Positions 36,464-48,000 are shown, counted from the first letter of the stretch. The stretch is 64,000 bases of DNA from Rhabditoides inermis (GCA_963966185.1 CAWZYM010000260.1:293304-357303); one strand, 5' to 3'. The notes: generated from the sequence alone by a model not told the origin. Made by a program: numbers and translations.

Positions 36464-37145
36464 CTGGAAACACACATTTCAATGCGTTAGTAAAAATGCT
36501 AGTAATGGCAAAAATGCTAGTAATTACAACCAGCGCGGCAGCGCTGGTTGGTTTGTGTTAAGACTAGTCGCGCGCTAGAATCGGCAAAAGGCGACTGAAC
36601 GAAAGGTCCCTTAGAATCTTTGCGAGAACAATGTGATGCTGATAGATGTTATCAGGATGTTAGAAAATGGTTACGTTTCGATTTTGGTAACGCTAGCTGT
36701 TGTAGGAAGCGATATACGCGCGCGCACCCCTGAGGGGCAGGCAATCCCCCGTGTACGGATGGTTTTCTAGGGGGGGGGGGGGAGGGGTGGCGCGCACCGG
36801 CTGCCCCCAGCAGACAGGAGGTGCACATTCCGCACTGCCTGTGGATTGCACTAATATCGTTCAGATCGCGTGATCTACCGTGCGCACATAGCGATTGCGC
36901 CCGTTGAGACACATGGCTCGAGTTCGGTTCCGGCTGGTGGCAAACCTTTTGTAATAAATGATTTTGCATAGAAATGACATTGGAATTGTAAGTTTTCCCA
37001 TCAGCATTACCTAAACTCTTTTTTGCAAAATTTATACAATTTTGGACTCAACAAGGTGGGTGAACTGTTGGATTTCTTTAAAAAAAATGTTTTGTGGTTC
37101 ATGTTAATGTAGATAGATTTTTATGAAATCCAATAAAAGTACATT

Positions 37146-37451
37146 CATTATCTTTTAAAAGGACTTCCGTAAGAGAAGAGTTTGTGTCACTCAACGTAAT
37201 GCAACAAAAGCTCATGCATTTTATCAATCGAAAAAGTACACAAACCTGCTCCAATAGTTCAACAAGATAATATATATAATCGATCGGATACCGAAATCAA
37301 TTTGCCGACGTACAACATTTGCTCGCATTAGTTTTTATTGCAGAAAGAGCAGGTTTGTTTACTATTTCGATTGATAAAATGCATGAGCTTTTGTTGCATT
37401 ACGTTGAGTAACACAAACTCTTCTCTTACGGAAGTCCTTTTAAAAGATAAT
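37146..37451. mobile_element. Hairpin-type non-autonomous element, related copy
   Basis: Inverted arms of about 110 bp begin ATTATCTTTTAAAAGGACTT and end with its complement. Like the 27.7-kb and 56.7-kb hairpins it carries CAAACCTGCT at the inner edge of each arm and an AAAAGC.CATGCAT block, so all three appear related although the outer ends differ. Confidence 0.8.
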
Positions 37452-38262
37452 CAATGTTAGTTTAGAGCGAGCTCATTTCTTGTCGATAGGCTCTGTGCAC
37501 GAGAGTCAACGAATCCGATTTTTTTCGAACTGGTACACGTCGCAGCTGTGAACAATTATCAAGTTTTCTGAACTATGAACTCACTTTCCATTCAAAACTC
37601 CAGTTGCACACATGGAATCCGCTACAACACACAGTCACCAGCCCGACCAAGCAGTGTCAGCTGACGGAATATTGATGAGACGCCAGGAGCCTGGATCGCT
37701 ACTCTGCGGAACTCATTTATGGACAGGACACACACCTCGTGAGAGAACTGCCACTTGTTGGAACGCGCCATGAATTCTCCCCCTTCAAATACAACCGCCG
37801 AACATCACCGTCTGATAAAATTATGAAAGAGGAGATCATGAGAACATGTCCAAAAGACGCTGTTTTATTGTTAAACCAATACTGAAAACACCTCAAAAAA
37901 TAATACATTTGTTTTTAGTAAATTTCATGCTGATTTCGAATATGAGCAAAAACTTTCCGGAGTAGATGTTTGAACGAACCTTGGACATTCACCTGAGAGA
38001 AAATCAAGAAAAATGTCACTAACCGCAGCGAGGCCGGTTGGATTGTGAGTTGGAAAACTAAAAATGCGGTATCATAGCTTTTAGTTGAGTAGCAAATAAG
38101 TGATATACATTTATCTAACGTAGTACGCGGATAATGCGAGTTGTAAAAGTGTAACACGGAAGAAATAACACCGGAAATATAACAACATCAACGACAAACA
38201 ATGAGTGGGAAGAGGGGGGAAGGGGGGGATGCGGAGAAAGAGAGAGAGATAGAGAGTGCCAG

Positions 38263-41088
38263 CTAGCCCGAGTGCTCATGATGCCTGAACTCGCAAATTG
38301 CGCCAAGGTCAAAACCGCTGAGCGCGGATTTGAAAGAAGCTAGTGACCCGTGGGTGACTATGCGGTCAGGAAGCTGATTCCACACGCGAACCACGCGCGA
38401 GACAAACCCATTGTGTACTACACTATTATACGTAGCCGTTCTACGCAGTTGGAGCGAGTTCTTGCGTCTGCCTCTGCCCGGTTGGACAGTGAACAGGGCT
38501 CGCAACTCGGGACCCTCCATACCACGCAAAACCCTGAAACAGAAAATAAGATCGATTTCAGTGCGACGGTACTCAAGTGAGTTCATACCAAACATAGCGA
38601 GGCGATCTAGATAGGGAATACTGAAAGAATTATAGCCAAGTTTGTGAAGAGTGATTCGAGTGAAGTTTCGTAGAACAGACTCGATTTTGTTGATCTGCTC
38701 TAAGGTGTGAGGAGACCAGATGATAGAGCCGTATTCCAAGATTGGACGGACGTATGTACTGAATAAAGACGCATAAGTAGAGATATTTGGATAAGCGACA
38801 GCGCGCGCAATTGCGCACGCAGTTGCAGTTGCGCGACCGACTTTGACATCAATGTGGCTGCGAAAGTCAAGATTTGGCGTCATAAGAATGCCAAGATCGG
38901 GGATAGAGTCCTCAACCTGCTCCAGTCTCACGCCATCCAGTCTCAGTGGACAGTCGTGGGCGCTGAACAAGGATAGGTGACGACTCTTGGGCACAGACAC
39001 TTCCATCTCCCAGTCATGTGACCAGGACGAGAAGTGTACCATGTCCACCTTCAACTCATGAAAGTCGATCATAGGCTCCCTGATCGTACGAAAGAATTTT
39101 GCGTCGTCTGCATAGAGTACTACCTCCGAGGATATCTTCGATGGTAAGTCATTAATGAAGATTACGAACAAAAGAGGCCCTAAGACGCTCCCTTGAGGAA
39201 CGCCAGAAGGGCATGCGAAAGATTCAGAAAATTTTGAGCCGCACATAACTTTAAAAGAGCGATTAGAGAGATAGCTGCCGAGCCAATTGATTAGACCGTT
39301 TCCGATACCGTAACCGGAGAGTTTGTGCAAAAGAAGACGGTGAGACACCTTGTCAAAAGCCTTGCAAAAATCAATATAAACAACGTCAGTTTGAAAGCCT
39401 TCGGACAAACCATCGAGCCATTTCGAAACGCACAACAAAAGTTGTGCGACAGTTGATTTGGACGGTAGAAACCCGAATTGACGCGGGTATATCAAACCGG
39501 AGAGCAAAAGGTGGGAGAGAATTTTGTCCTTGATGATAATTTCAAGGATCTTGCAAAATGAAGAGACTAGTGAGATTGGTCGGTAATTTTCAACAACGTC
39601 CCTCCGACCCTTCTTGTGCAGCGGCAATACGAGAGCAACGCGCCACATTTCTGGCACAGATCCAGAGATGAGCGACAGGTTGAACAAGCGCGCAAGAGGT
39701 TCAGACAACGACAAAGCTAGTTTTTTGATAAAGTAGGCAGGAATGCGTTCGGGCGTGAGCGAAAGCTTGCTCTTCAGTTTGCCAATCGCCTGGAACACCG
39801 CATATCCGTCCAAAAGGAAATCAGACAAGGGTGGGGCGTCAGCAGCTGTTAGCGGAGGAAGAGGGTTGTTGTTTGGCTTGTTATAGACGCTTGCAAAGTA
39901 AGAGGCAAGTGAGCGCGAGATGATTGCGGGGTCGGAGGTGCGCGTGCCATCAGGCATAGTGAGAGCACTGATGCCGCGCGAGTTGTTGTTCAGTCTACGA
40001 TTGATGTAGCCGAAGAACCTGCGCGAATCGCGCGAGTCGATAATTTTGCGTTCGGTGTAAGCGGCAAACTTGGCGCACCTGCTGGTATAGTCTCTCCTGG
40101 CGGCGACAAAGCGAGCGAAGCCGTCGGAGGTCTGCTCGCGCGCCTCCCACGCCTCGTCTACTCGCCGACGGGCACGCAGAAGATGAGCGGGCGCGGGTCT
40201 GTCGGTCGGTCGTCGCTTGAGAGGAACATGAGTCTGAATTATATCATTCAAAACAGATATAAATTTATTATAAACAGTATCGATACAAGAAGTATCGGAA
40301 AACACACAACTCCAGTCATAATTAGCTAGAATGAAGTCCAGTTTAGAATAGTCGGCCTTCGTGAAGTCGCGCGAGAAGTCTTCTTGGGTCTCGTCGGAAG
40401 CAGCTACGTCGGAGAGAAGGGAGAAAGTGACGGCGGCGTGGTCAGAGGAGGAGAATGGGCGGACCACCTCGACTTCCGAAAACGCTGGTGGGGAATCGAC
40501 GAGAGCGACATCAAGAACGTACTGTTGTACAAGATTGTACAAGCCAGCGTTGTTACAGAACTCAAAGAAATCACTTACCAGTCCGCTACCCGCGGTCTGA
40601 CCCGGGTACAATTGAAAGTTAAGATCACCCAGAACAACTACAGGCATAGCGGAGGCAGATATGAGAGAGGAGAGATCAGATAGAATTGAGCGGGTGGGCT
40701 CGGCAGGGGTGGAAGGTGGCCGGTACAACAGAAATACACGATATACAATGGGTGTGAGAATGTCAATACAAACACATTCAGAATCATTAGATAATGGAAT
40801 CTCATGAATGGCAATAATCTTTCGGATGAAAATGATGACTCCACCGGCCCGTGAGGGCCGATCTCGTCGAACAATATGATAAACACCGCGGGGATCAAGG
40901 AGACCATTAGGAAAATTTGGCGAGAGCCAGGATTCGCAAAAAGCAACAATGTCATGCTCAAAGCTATATAGAAGAGAGTGTAATTCGTTCAATTTCTTAG
41001 TGAGAGAGCGGCATTTCGCTAGATAGAACTTCACGCGGGCGCCTCCGCTGGCAACGTCCGAGGGGGGCAGGAAGAGGTCGGGGGGCAC
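38263..41088 (-). CDS. Non-LTR retrotransposon ORF2: endonuclease and reverse transcriptase (element 1)
   Basis: One open frame of 941 codons. The N-terminal 230 residues are an AP-type endonuclease (AFCESWL, VVVLGDLN, SSDHAAV); the reverse transcriptase follows with YRPISLVSSFCKILE, VYIDFCKAFDKVSH, GVPQGSVLGPLLF and the catalytic LYADDAKFF; the C-terminal part has SVVHNGFVSRVVRVWNQLP. This order without an RNase H or LTRs fits the CR1/L2/Jockey group. The frame overlaps ORF1 by 58 bp in another register, as expected for an unbroken element. No stop or frameshift is seen, so it could be active. Confidence 0.93.
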   Translation of the reverse strand: MPPDLFLPPSDVASGGARVKFYLAKCRSLTKKLNELHSLLYSFEHDIVAFCESWLSPNFPNGLLDPRGVYHIVRRDRPSRAGGVIIFIRKIIAIHEIPLSNDSECVCIDILTPIVYRVFLLYRPPSTPAEPTRSILSDLSSLISASAMPVVVLGDLNFQLYPGQTAGSGLVSDFFEFCNNAGLYNLVQQYVLDVALVDSPPAFSEVEVVRPFSSSDHAAVTFSLLSDVAASDETQEDFSRDFTKADYSKLDFILANYDWSCVFSDTSCIDTVYNKFISVLNDIIQTHVPLKRRPTDRPAPAHLLRARRRVDEAWEAREQTSDGFARFVAARRDYTSRCAKFAAYTERKIIDSRDSRRFFGYINRRLNNNSRGISALTMPDGTRTSDPAIISRSLASYFASVYNKPNNNPLPPLTAADAPPLSDFLLDGYAVFQAIGKLKSKLSLTPERIPAYFIKKLALSLSEPLARLFNLSLISGSVPEMWRVALVLPLHKKGRRDVVENYRPISLVSSFCKILEIIIKDKILSHLLLSGLIYPRQFGFLPSKSTVAQLLLCVSKWLDGLSEGFQTDVVYIDFCKAFDKVSHRLLLHKLSGYGIGNGLINWLGSYLSNRSFKVMCGSKFSESFACPSGVPQGSVLGPLLFVIFINDLPSKISSEVVLYADDAKFFRTIREPMIDFHELKVDMVHFSSWSHDWEMEVSVPKSRHLSLFSAHDCPLRLDGVRLEQVEDSIPDLGILMTPNLDFRSHIDVKVGRATATACAIARAVAYPNISTYASLFSTYVRPILEYGSIIWSPHTLEQINKIESVLRNFTRITLHKLGYNSFSIPYLDRLAMFGMNSLEYRRTEIDLIFCFRVLRGMEGPELRALFTVQPGRGRRKNSLQLRRTATYNSVVHNGFVSRVVRVWNQLPDRIVTHGSLASFKSALSGFDLGAICEFRHHEHSG

Positions 41089-42077
41089 GTCTGCTGCTGT
41101 CCGTCCGTCGCAGGCGATCGCGCGGGAGTTGCAGTCAGCCTAGAATCGAAAGCGGGAGGAAGTGTCTGTTCAATGGTAGTGGGAATGGGAATAGAGGTCG
41201 TGCGGTTCCCGCTACGGGACCGCAGCTGCTTCGGCATTGAAGGAGGCTGCTGGGCCGACTCAGCGAGGCGCTTTTTGGCCCGTTCCTTCTCCTTCTTCCT
41301 CTGGCTCTTAGTCATCCTAGGAGTGGCGGCCGCATCCAGCTGCGCCCCAGCCACCGGAGTGGTAGGGTTGAGGACCGCGTGCGTCTCCACAACGGCAGAA
41401 GAGGTGACTTCCATCGGAACAACAATGGAGGCCGTCTTACCGCCGCCCGAGTCATACGCGGGCTTCACCACCTGCTCCTCCGAGAGGGTAGAGAAGGACG
41501 GGGAAATAAACATTGGTTCCGGGTCATCGCGCCCCTTGGCCTGGGGAGCGGAGGGATTGCTGTGCGCAACCCCTCGCTGCTTCCAAGCCTTGGTACGCTC
41601 GCCTAGCATGTTGTTGTGCGCTGCCAGCTCGGACGGGTTGTAGCCCATCCTCGCCGACATATCACCAAAATGCGAGGAAAACATGCGCTTGTGGTGATTG
41701 AACTGCGCGACAAAGTGCTTGGCCGTGTGGCTGTTCGTGAAAATTAGCTTCAGGCTGCGCGGACCTTTACCCCCCTTGTGGCCCATGCAAAAGCACTCCT
41801 TCACAGGGCCGTCCGCATTAATCTGGTTGATCAAATTAATCACGGACTGCTCGTCTTGCATATACGCGTAATAAGGTTGGCACCCCGTGGGCTCACGGAG
41901 GCCACGAAGCACCACCATACGATTGTGACTCACAGGGGAGGGAGAACGGCTTCGTGCAACGAGTGGGGCGGGTGGGCGGCCGGGGCGATTCGGCGGCGGG
42001 ACAGCAGATGTCATCATCGGCGGTGGGACAGAGAACATCGGCAACACAGGCTCGAGGGCAGCACGCTTCGTCGTCAA
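41031..42077 (-). CDS. Non-LTR retrotransposon ORF1 (element 1)
   Basis: A 348-codon frame immediately upstream of the endonuclease/RT frame. The N-terminal 50 residues are proline-rich, residues 70-160 contain a compact block (CFCMGHKGGKGPRSLKLIF, FVAQFNHHKRMFSSHFG) resembling an RNA-binding fold, and the C-terminal half is Lys/Pro-rich. ORF1 proteins of this group bind the element RNA; assignment rests mainly on position. Confidence 0.85.
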   Translation of the reverse strand: MTTKRAALEPVLPMFSVPPPMMTSAVPPPNRPGRPPAPLVARSRSPSPVSHNRMVVLRGLREPTGCQPYYAYMQDEQSVINLINQINADGPVKECFCMGHKGGKGPRSLKLIFTNSHTAKHFVAQFNHHKRMFSSHFGDMSARMGYNPSELAAHNNMLGERTKAWKQRGVAHSNPSAPQAKGRDDPEPMFISPSFSTLSEEQVVKPAYDSGGGKTASIVVPMEVTSSAVVETHAVLNPTTPVAGAQLDAAATPRMTKSQRKKEKERAKKRLAESAQQPPSMPKQLRSRSGNRTTSIPIPTTIEQTLPPAFDSRLTATPARSPATDGQQQTCPPTSSCPPRTLPAEAPA

Positions 42078-42110
42078 ATTGCGAGCAACCTCAAACTTGG
42101 GTAATTAAAC

Positions 42111-43163
42111 CTGGTTGACAATATTCTATATTCTAATGATCGGTGAAGGATGATCATGAACCGACAATCAGTACGATAAGGTTGGAAGTCTTGCAGTCTT
42201 ACATTCACGATTCAACCTGTTGTCCATCCTCGTCTCTAGGGTTATGTTCTCTAGAAGAGTTGCCGGGAATCACAACTCGGGTCAATTCTCACATTGCAAG
42301 ACCAAGAATTTACTCGCAATCAGAAAATGCGCCGCTTCTCTCTCTCTCTTTCTCCTCTCTCTTTCTCTCTCTCCTCTCTCTCTCTCTCTCCACGCAATCA
42401 GACACGCGGAAAGAGTACACTATAAAAGTGGAGAGCCAGGTCCGCGCCGCGTGCCCACCATCCGCGTGCGGCGGCTGTTGGGCGCACAGTCAAGTGCTAT
42501 CTCGTTGATTCTTACTATCAAGAGCGGGTGCGCATGTGGAATGAGTGTGTGTTGCGACCGTGGCGAGTGCGCGAGTGCGTGAGTGTGAGGCAGGCGAGAA
42601 AGGCGAGAATGCGAGGCGAGGCAACGCATGTCGGGAGTGCGGGCGAATAGGAAACCATACCATCACAACACCACACGGTGGTGTGGTGGTGTGGTGGTGT
42701 AAGTGGTGTGGTGGTGTGATGGTGTGAACTCCATATTGCCGAGAGTGCGCGGCGAGCGCGACCGCCTGCCCGACTTCACGCGAACCCTACACGCGTGAGA
42801 AGATACGCTATTGAGTTGTCAAAAAACACACACAATCACGTCAGCTACTCAATATTAGTTTCCAGAACTATCGCCACTGCGCGAAAATGTTTGTTTATGT
42901 TTTCTTTCTTTTTTTGAACTGTGTTTTGTATAGTTTAGGGATGTGGATGTTAGGTTTTCATTTTCGTTTTCGATTTTACTGGACATGTGATCTGGGTGAA
43001 GACATGTCGGGCGCGCGTTCTTCTTGCCTTCGATGATGTCACTGCAAGATGCCTTCGATGATGTCACTGCAAAAAATGTCTAAAAAACCGTTTATCGTTC
43101 CCCGTTTTTGTCTCGCGCTGTGCGGTCGGGTGTTATTTTTTTCGCTGTCCGCCTTTTGTCATC
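42111..43163. other. Spacer between the two retrotransposons
   Basis: Contains a CT-rich tract (about 42335-42391), a GTGGTGTGGTGGTGT tract (42671-42726) and probably the 5' untranslated part of the second retrotransposon. No host gene seen. Confidence 0.5.
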
Positions 43164-44009
43164 ATGGCGGAAACGTCTCCAGATCCAGATGCTGAGCGGA
43201 ACTATAAGGAGCTGCTGAAGAAGTACAAGCTGCTGCAGGAGAAGTACGAGGGCAAGTGTACGGAGCTGAACCAGTACAAGGTGACGGTCATGAATCTCTC
43301 CTCCACTATGGAGAGGCTGACGTCGGAGATGGCGGATCTGAAGAAGTCAAAGGAGGAGTCGGCGGAGAGGAAGGCTGAGCCCACTGTGATGATCGCCGAG
43401 AAGAAGATACCATTTGACCCCTACAAGTTGGAGCACATCATCGCAAGGGCGACCCGTAACCCGGAATATGAGGAGTACTGTCGTTCTGGTGAGAGGGAGA
43501 GGGAGCGTCGGGAGGACAACAAGGACGCGCGCATTGTTCTGATCGGACGAGAGGAGAAAGGAGAGACCGACGAGGAACTGACCGTCAAGTTCAAGGAGAT
43601 TATGCTAGAGAACGGACTTCCGGAGGATCTGATCGTCAAAGCGTATCGTCATCCGAAGGAGAGGAAGGGAGCTGGCTGGAGACCTGTCAAGATCGAGCTG
43701 CTGGACAACGACCATCGTCTCGCGGTGAAGACTGCCATCGGAAGGAACGCGGGACGGTTCGCTCGCGACGACCTGACCTATGAGGAACGTAAGAGGGAGA
43801 AGCAGCTTAGGGGTTATGTCCAGTCTGTCAACTCATCTCTCTTCCATCCTAGGTATTGTATTCGCAATATGTCGATCGAGCTGCTCTACCGTCGCCGTGT
43901 GACTGGACCGGGCGGGGCAAGCAGTGCGTCCGCGGGTGCTGGGACGAGGACTTCGGAGGTGGGTGGGGTGGTAGGCGTTGATTCTGCGGGATCGCCTAGC
44001 CATGTCTAG
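43164..44009 (+). CDS. Non-LTR retrotransposon ORF1 (element 2), coiled-coil type
   Basis: A 281-codon frame. Residues 10-75 form a likely coiled coil (KELLKKYKLLQEKYEGK, MERLTSEMADLKKSKEES), followed by a basic region. It differs from ORF1 of element 1, showing that the two are separate lineages. Its TAG overlaps the ORF2 ATG at 44002 (ATGTCTAG), an arrangement suited to termination-reinitiation. Confidence 0.8.
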   Translation: MAETSPDPDAERNYKELLKKYKLLQEKYEGKCTELNQYKVTVMNLSSTMERLTSEMADLKKSKEESAERKAEPTVMIAEKKIPFDPYKLEHIIARATRNPEYEEYCRSGERERERREDNKDARIVLIGREEKGETDEELTVKFKEIMLENGLPEDLIVKAYRHPKERKGAGWRPVKIELLDNDHRLAVKTAIGRNAGRFARDDLTYEERKREKQLRGYVQSVNSSLFHPRYCIRNMSIELLYRRRVTGPGGASSASAGAGTRTSEVGGVVGVDSAGSPSHV

Positions 44010-46800
44010 CTGTCCTTGGAGTATTCACTACAGACTATTATTAGCTAATGTTCGATCTCTAAAAAGTTATAACGATCAATTGTGTATTTCTCATTTTCTT
44101 TGTAACTCTCCATCATGTATAGCTGTTTTAACTGAAACTTGGCTTTCTCCTTCTTGTAATGTCCCAAAATTCCCTGGTTTCTGTAGTTATTCCGTTTCAC
44201 GTGTGCATAAGAGAGGTGGTGGTGTTTTGATTTGCATACCGGAAACGGCGCGCTCGTCTGTGATCACAAAACACACCTCCACTTCCTTTGATTCAATTGC
44301 GGTCCGAGTGTGTGCTAATGGTATGGAGTTTGTAGTAGTGGGCGTATATAGACCACCAGGGCGAGATGCAAATTTCATTACCCAGTTCTCAGATTTCATA
44401 GAAACCCTTGGCAGAGTGCCTTCTCTTCTCATATTAGGTGATTTCAACTATCCTGACATTTCTTGGTTATGTCATAGCGCGAGTGACTCTATCTCCCAGT
44501 TGTTTTTGAATTGGTGTATTAATCAGGGTCTCTATCAGTTGGTATCTGAACCAACTCGTGGTAACAACATCTTAGACCTAATCTTGAGTTCTGATAAGTC
44601 GTTGGTGTGTAACGTGCATACGTCTACAGGGTACAGTGATCATGACTCTATAGAAGCCGACCTCACTATTGGATTCACTAAGCCTTCCCAGATCACTACT
44701 CAGCCATCACTTGACTACAGGAACGGCGACTATGGCGCAGTAAACTGTGATTTAGCGTTGGTGGACTGGCAGCAAGTATTCAGAGACTGCGCTGACATCG
44801 ATTCTAAATATTCTGCTTTCTGCCATGTGTTGGAAGATGCGCTACAGTTTCGTATACCTACTCGCACAGTGCACTCTGACAATACCCCACGTTTCCCACA
44901 TTGGTTATCTCGATTGAAAAAGAGGGTCAAGAGGCTGCATGCGAAACAAAAGTTCACTAAACTTGAGCAGGATCGAGCAAACTACACACGTTTATTGAAG
45001 GAATATAGAGTGAGTCTATCCACGTGTATCAAGGAAAGAGAAGCTCATATTCTCAAGTCCAGCTCTCCTGCTCGCTATTGGAACTATATCAAGTCTAAAC
45101 TTTCACCTACTGATCCTATTCCTGATATGCGAGATAGTAATGACAATATCATATCAGAAGATACTGAACGTGCTTCACACTTCAATAAGTTCTTTGTATC
45201 GGTGTTTTCGAGAGATGATAACAGACCATTTAATCTAAAAGATTTCCCTGGTGTTAAGTCGATAGGAGAGATAGATTTTAGTCCTCATGTGGTGTATGAA
45301 TATTTGAAACGAACGAACAGAAAACTATCTTGTGGACTTGATAACATACCGTCACTTGTGTTACAATCTCTGGCTACTGTCATCGCTTTACCTCTATCAA
45401 TTATATTCGAAGAATGCTATCAATGTGGTGTGATTCCTAATATTTGGAGGAAAGGCATTGTGGTACCAGTATATAAATCCGGCGACAAAACTCGGTTCAC
45501 GAACTATCGCCCGATTACTCTCACGTGTTGTATCAGTCGAGTGTTTGAAAGGATCATTTGTTACGCTATTCGTTCCCATCTTTGGCAATATAATATAGTA
45601 AGTAAATTTCAACATGGTTTCTTAAACGGTCGTGGAACAATAACTCAAATGGTAGATTATGTAAGCTATTTAGTAGAACATTTGGGCAACAATAGTGGTG
45701 TAGACACTATATATTTAGATATAAAGAAAGCGTTTGATAGTGTGGTGCATAGGAGAGTTTTAGAAGTGTGCCGTTCCTATGGCATTGATGGTAAACTCTT
45801 GAATTGGCTTTCTTTATTTTTAACTGATAGGACACAGTCAGTCAAAATCGGACAATGTTACTCGAGCTGGGAGAATGTTTTGAGTGGAGTACCACAAGGA
45901 TCAGTCCTAGGACCCCTTCTATTCTTGATTTATGTAAATGGTATTGGTGAAGTGGTGAAGCACTGTAGGTATTTTCTGTATGCTGATGATATGAAATTGT
46001 CAATATCTCAGAATCGACCGAACTTCCATGATTGTCTTGAATCCGATTTTAATGAAGTATATGCGTGGTTATCTGAGCGACAGCTAGCGCTATCTGCTGC
46101 CAAGTGCACAGTTGTTCATTTCGGAAAGAAACCTATCAAGTCGGTTTATAAATGTGGTATGTGGTGATGTAACTCTCTCGTGCTCTGATTCTGTGAAGGA
46201 TTTGGGTGTTATTCTAACATCTACTCTCGACCCATCAGAACATATCCGGAAGGCTATCCAAAAAGCCTCTTCCAAAATTGGAGCACTAAGAGCAAATTTC
46301 CAAGTAAATGAGCAACTTTACTTAAATTTCTACAAAACTAAAATAAGACCGGCACTAGAATATGGTTCAGAAGTTCTTTGTTTGATTAACAAAGGCCATA
46401 TAAATGATCTAGAAGCAGTTCAGCGCAAGCTCACCCGTTACATAGCCCCTAAACTAGATTACGAAAGCAGACTAAAACGATATAATTTAGATACTCTATG
46501 GTTACGACGGGTTAAGTGTGATATTCGATTTGTACATAGATACATTTATGGTTATTTCAACTCGGAATGTCCATTCGCTCTCGTCCCGGTTGGTTCTAGA
46601 ATGAGTACATTGCGAAATCATGGGTTGAAACTCAAGAACACAGCCCCTTCACCTCGCACTACGATAGGCCAAAGTTTTATATTATATAGAGCTGTCCAGT
46701 ATTGGAATGATTTGGATAGAAGCGTGGTCACCTGTTTATCTAAGAAAGAATTTGGAGTCGCAATTGATCATTTCTTCAGTCCAATGAAACTTATAGCTAA
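44002..46800 (+). pseudogene. Non-LTR retrotransposon ORF2 (element 2), frameshifted
   Basis: The first 722 codons carry an AP endonuclease (AVLTETWLSPS, LLILGDFNYPDISW, YSDHDSI) and reverse transcriptase (YRPITLTCCISRVFERI, TIYLDIKKAFDSV, GVPQGSVLGPLLF, LYADDMKLSI). The frame then stops at 46167 and resumes one register over from about 46155 with VTLSCSDSVKDLGVIL and a C-terminal RPALEYGSEVL/RAVQYWNDLDRS region. The break coincides with a direct repeat of TGTGGTA, suggesting a slippage insertion. The element is therefore probably dead, although only this one lesion is visible. Confidence 0.9.
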
Positions 46801-46812
46801 TCGCGACTGTTT

Positions 46813-46815
<3 letters not shown>

Positions 46816-46857
<42 letters not shown>
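46816..46857. repeat. (CT)n tract at the 3' end of retrotransposon element 2
   Basis: A CT run follows the last recognisable retrotransposon codons (LIANRDCF). The reading frame continues through it as Ser-Leu repeats into flanking DNA, ending at 46978. Confidence 0.93.
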
Positions 46858-46859
<2 letters not shown>

Positions 46860-47027
46860 TCTCCCGACAAAGAATTGATGAGCGGACCGGAGATATGGAA
46901 TTGGCCCATGTATCTTTGAGATTACCCAAGTTTAAGATAATATGCTTAGCTATTGATACTTGTGAACAACACGAGTGAGAGCTAACCATGTTTATTCACT
47001 ATGACATATCTACGTGCGCACAAGCAT

Positions 47028-47817
47028 TCATCCGGAGGTGCATAGTCCGCAGGTGCGCGGGCACTGCGCAGCCATGAGCGACTTGTATGCGGCGTTCTTG
47101 CAGAGGAAGGCCGCAGACGGACAGTCCGACACGCCCGTAGCTGGGTTGATTCTATCGGCGCAAGCTGCAATCGAGTCGTGCACAGGTGGGAGTGTGTCTG
47201 CCATATTAGCATGCTATCACTGCATTCCGGATTCGAGTCGATAGAGATCGACAAAACCAGCATCACACAATTCGGCATGAAAGCGAAGGTGGTCTTGTTA
47301 CAACGTTGTTTGGGTTGCGATGAAACATATGCCACTGTTTTTCCACTGTCTTGTTTCTTTGTAGAAGGAAGAGATCGAAAACATGTATAACTTACCAGTC
47401 GAGGTGCCGTTGTTGCCGCAGAATCCGCACGTCTTCGGGCACTGCGCGCGCATCACGTCGTAGTAGACGGGGTCGGAGCAGAGCGCCGTCCTGTGCGGGC
47501 AGTCGGACACGCCCGAATCCGGGTTGTCCAGGTCGCGGCACACGGCGCGCGTCACTGCAAGCATCGAAGCCATTCCACAACACCACTCGACCGACACGCA
47601 CCGCTCGTGGCAGGCCCGCCAGTGGCGGCGGCGCCGGACACTGTCGACGGGGTCGATTCGGTGGAGGCGTCCGGGGAGGTGGTGGTGGTGGTGACAGCCT
47701 GTGTGGTGGTTGTCGTGGTGGTGGGCGGGCCGCAGCACGAAAACGTGTCCGTGCTGAGCGTGCCGTCGGCGCACGCGCCCCCGTTCGGAGCTGCAAGGTG
47801 CTCGATGAGAGAAAGAG

Positions 47818-47872
<55 letters not shown>

Positions 47873-47965
47873 CTCACCGCCGAGCTCGGTGGGATTGGCT
47901 TGGTCGTCGCAGACGGCAGCAGCCGAGGCGATCACAGCCAGGATGAGGATAGCGAGGCGAGCCAT
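47028..47965 (-). CDS. Secreted protein with two ShKT domains and a Thr-rich linker
   Basis: ShKT domains are small six-cysteine modules, common in nematode secreted and cuticle-associated proteins. Four exons join in frame to about 160 residues: 47965-47878, 47790-47602, 47554-47396 and 47164-47028. The N terminus MARLAILILAVIASAAAV is a signal peptide. A short Cys-containing segment and a Thr/Ser-rich, probably O-glycosylated linker precede ShKT domain 1 (AVCRDLDNPDSGVSDC to CPKTCGFC) and domain 2 (ACADRINPATGVSDC to CPRTCGLC), followed by TSG and the stop. A TATAAAAG lies 28-35 bp upstream of the ATG, which favours this start over a Met five codons earlier. A GTGAATAAACATGG possible poly(A) signal lies downstream near 46995. 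Function beyond secretion is unknown. Confidence 0.87.
47814..47869. repeat. GA/CT microsatellite in intron 1 of the ShKT gene
   Basis: On the sense (minus) strand this is a (CT)n run starting two bases after the GTGAGTCG donor and forming most of the 87-bp intron. Confidence 0.95.
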
Positions 47966-47992
47966 TGCTTGCGGTTTCACCCGGCCGATCCG

Positions 47993-48000
47993 CTTTTATA
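47993..48000 (-). promoter_or_regulatory. TATA box of the ShKT gene
   Basis: TATAAAAG on the minus strand, 28-35 bp before the ATG; at normal spacing transcription would start only a few bases before the start codon. Confidence 0.6.

Larger units (their letters stand above)
35448..38262. other. Region with unresolved minus-strand exons and one hairpin element
   Basis: Between the second Clc-like gene and the first retrotransposon I can find only isolated minus-strand exon-like pieces (36463-36369, 36276-36206, a MARSNKWQFSHE start near 37775 and a CVFNPSDKAAIVLLG piece near 35860) plus a hairpin at 37.1-37.5 kb. They may be a degraded gene. Confidence 0.35.
38215..42110 (-). mobile_element. 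Intact CR1-type non-LTR retrotransposon (element 1)
   Basis: ORF1 and ORF2 are both open and overlap. The 3' end after ORF2 is very short and passes into an imperfect pyrimidine-rich tail (CTCTCTATCTCTCTCTCTTT on the minus strand). Exact ends are uncertain because no target duplication was identified. Confidence 0.8.
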
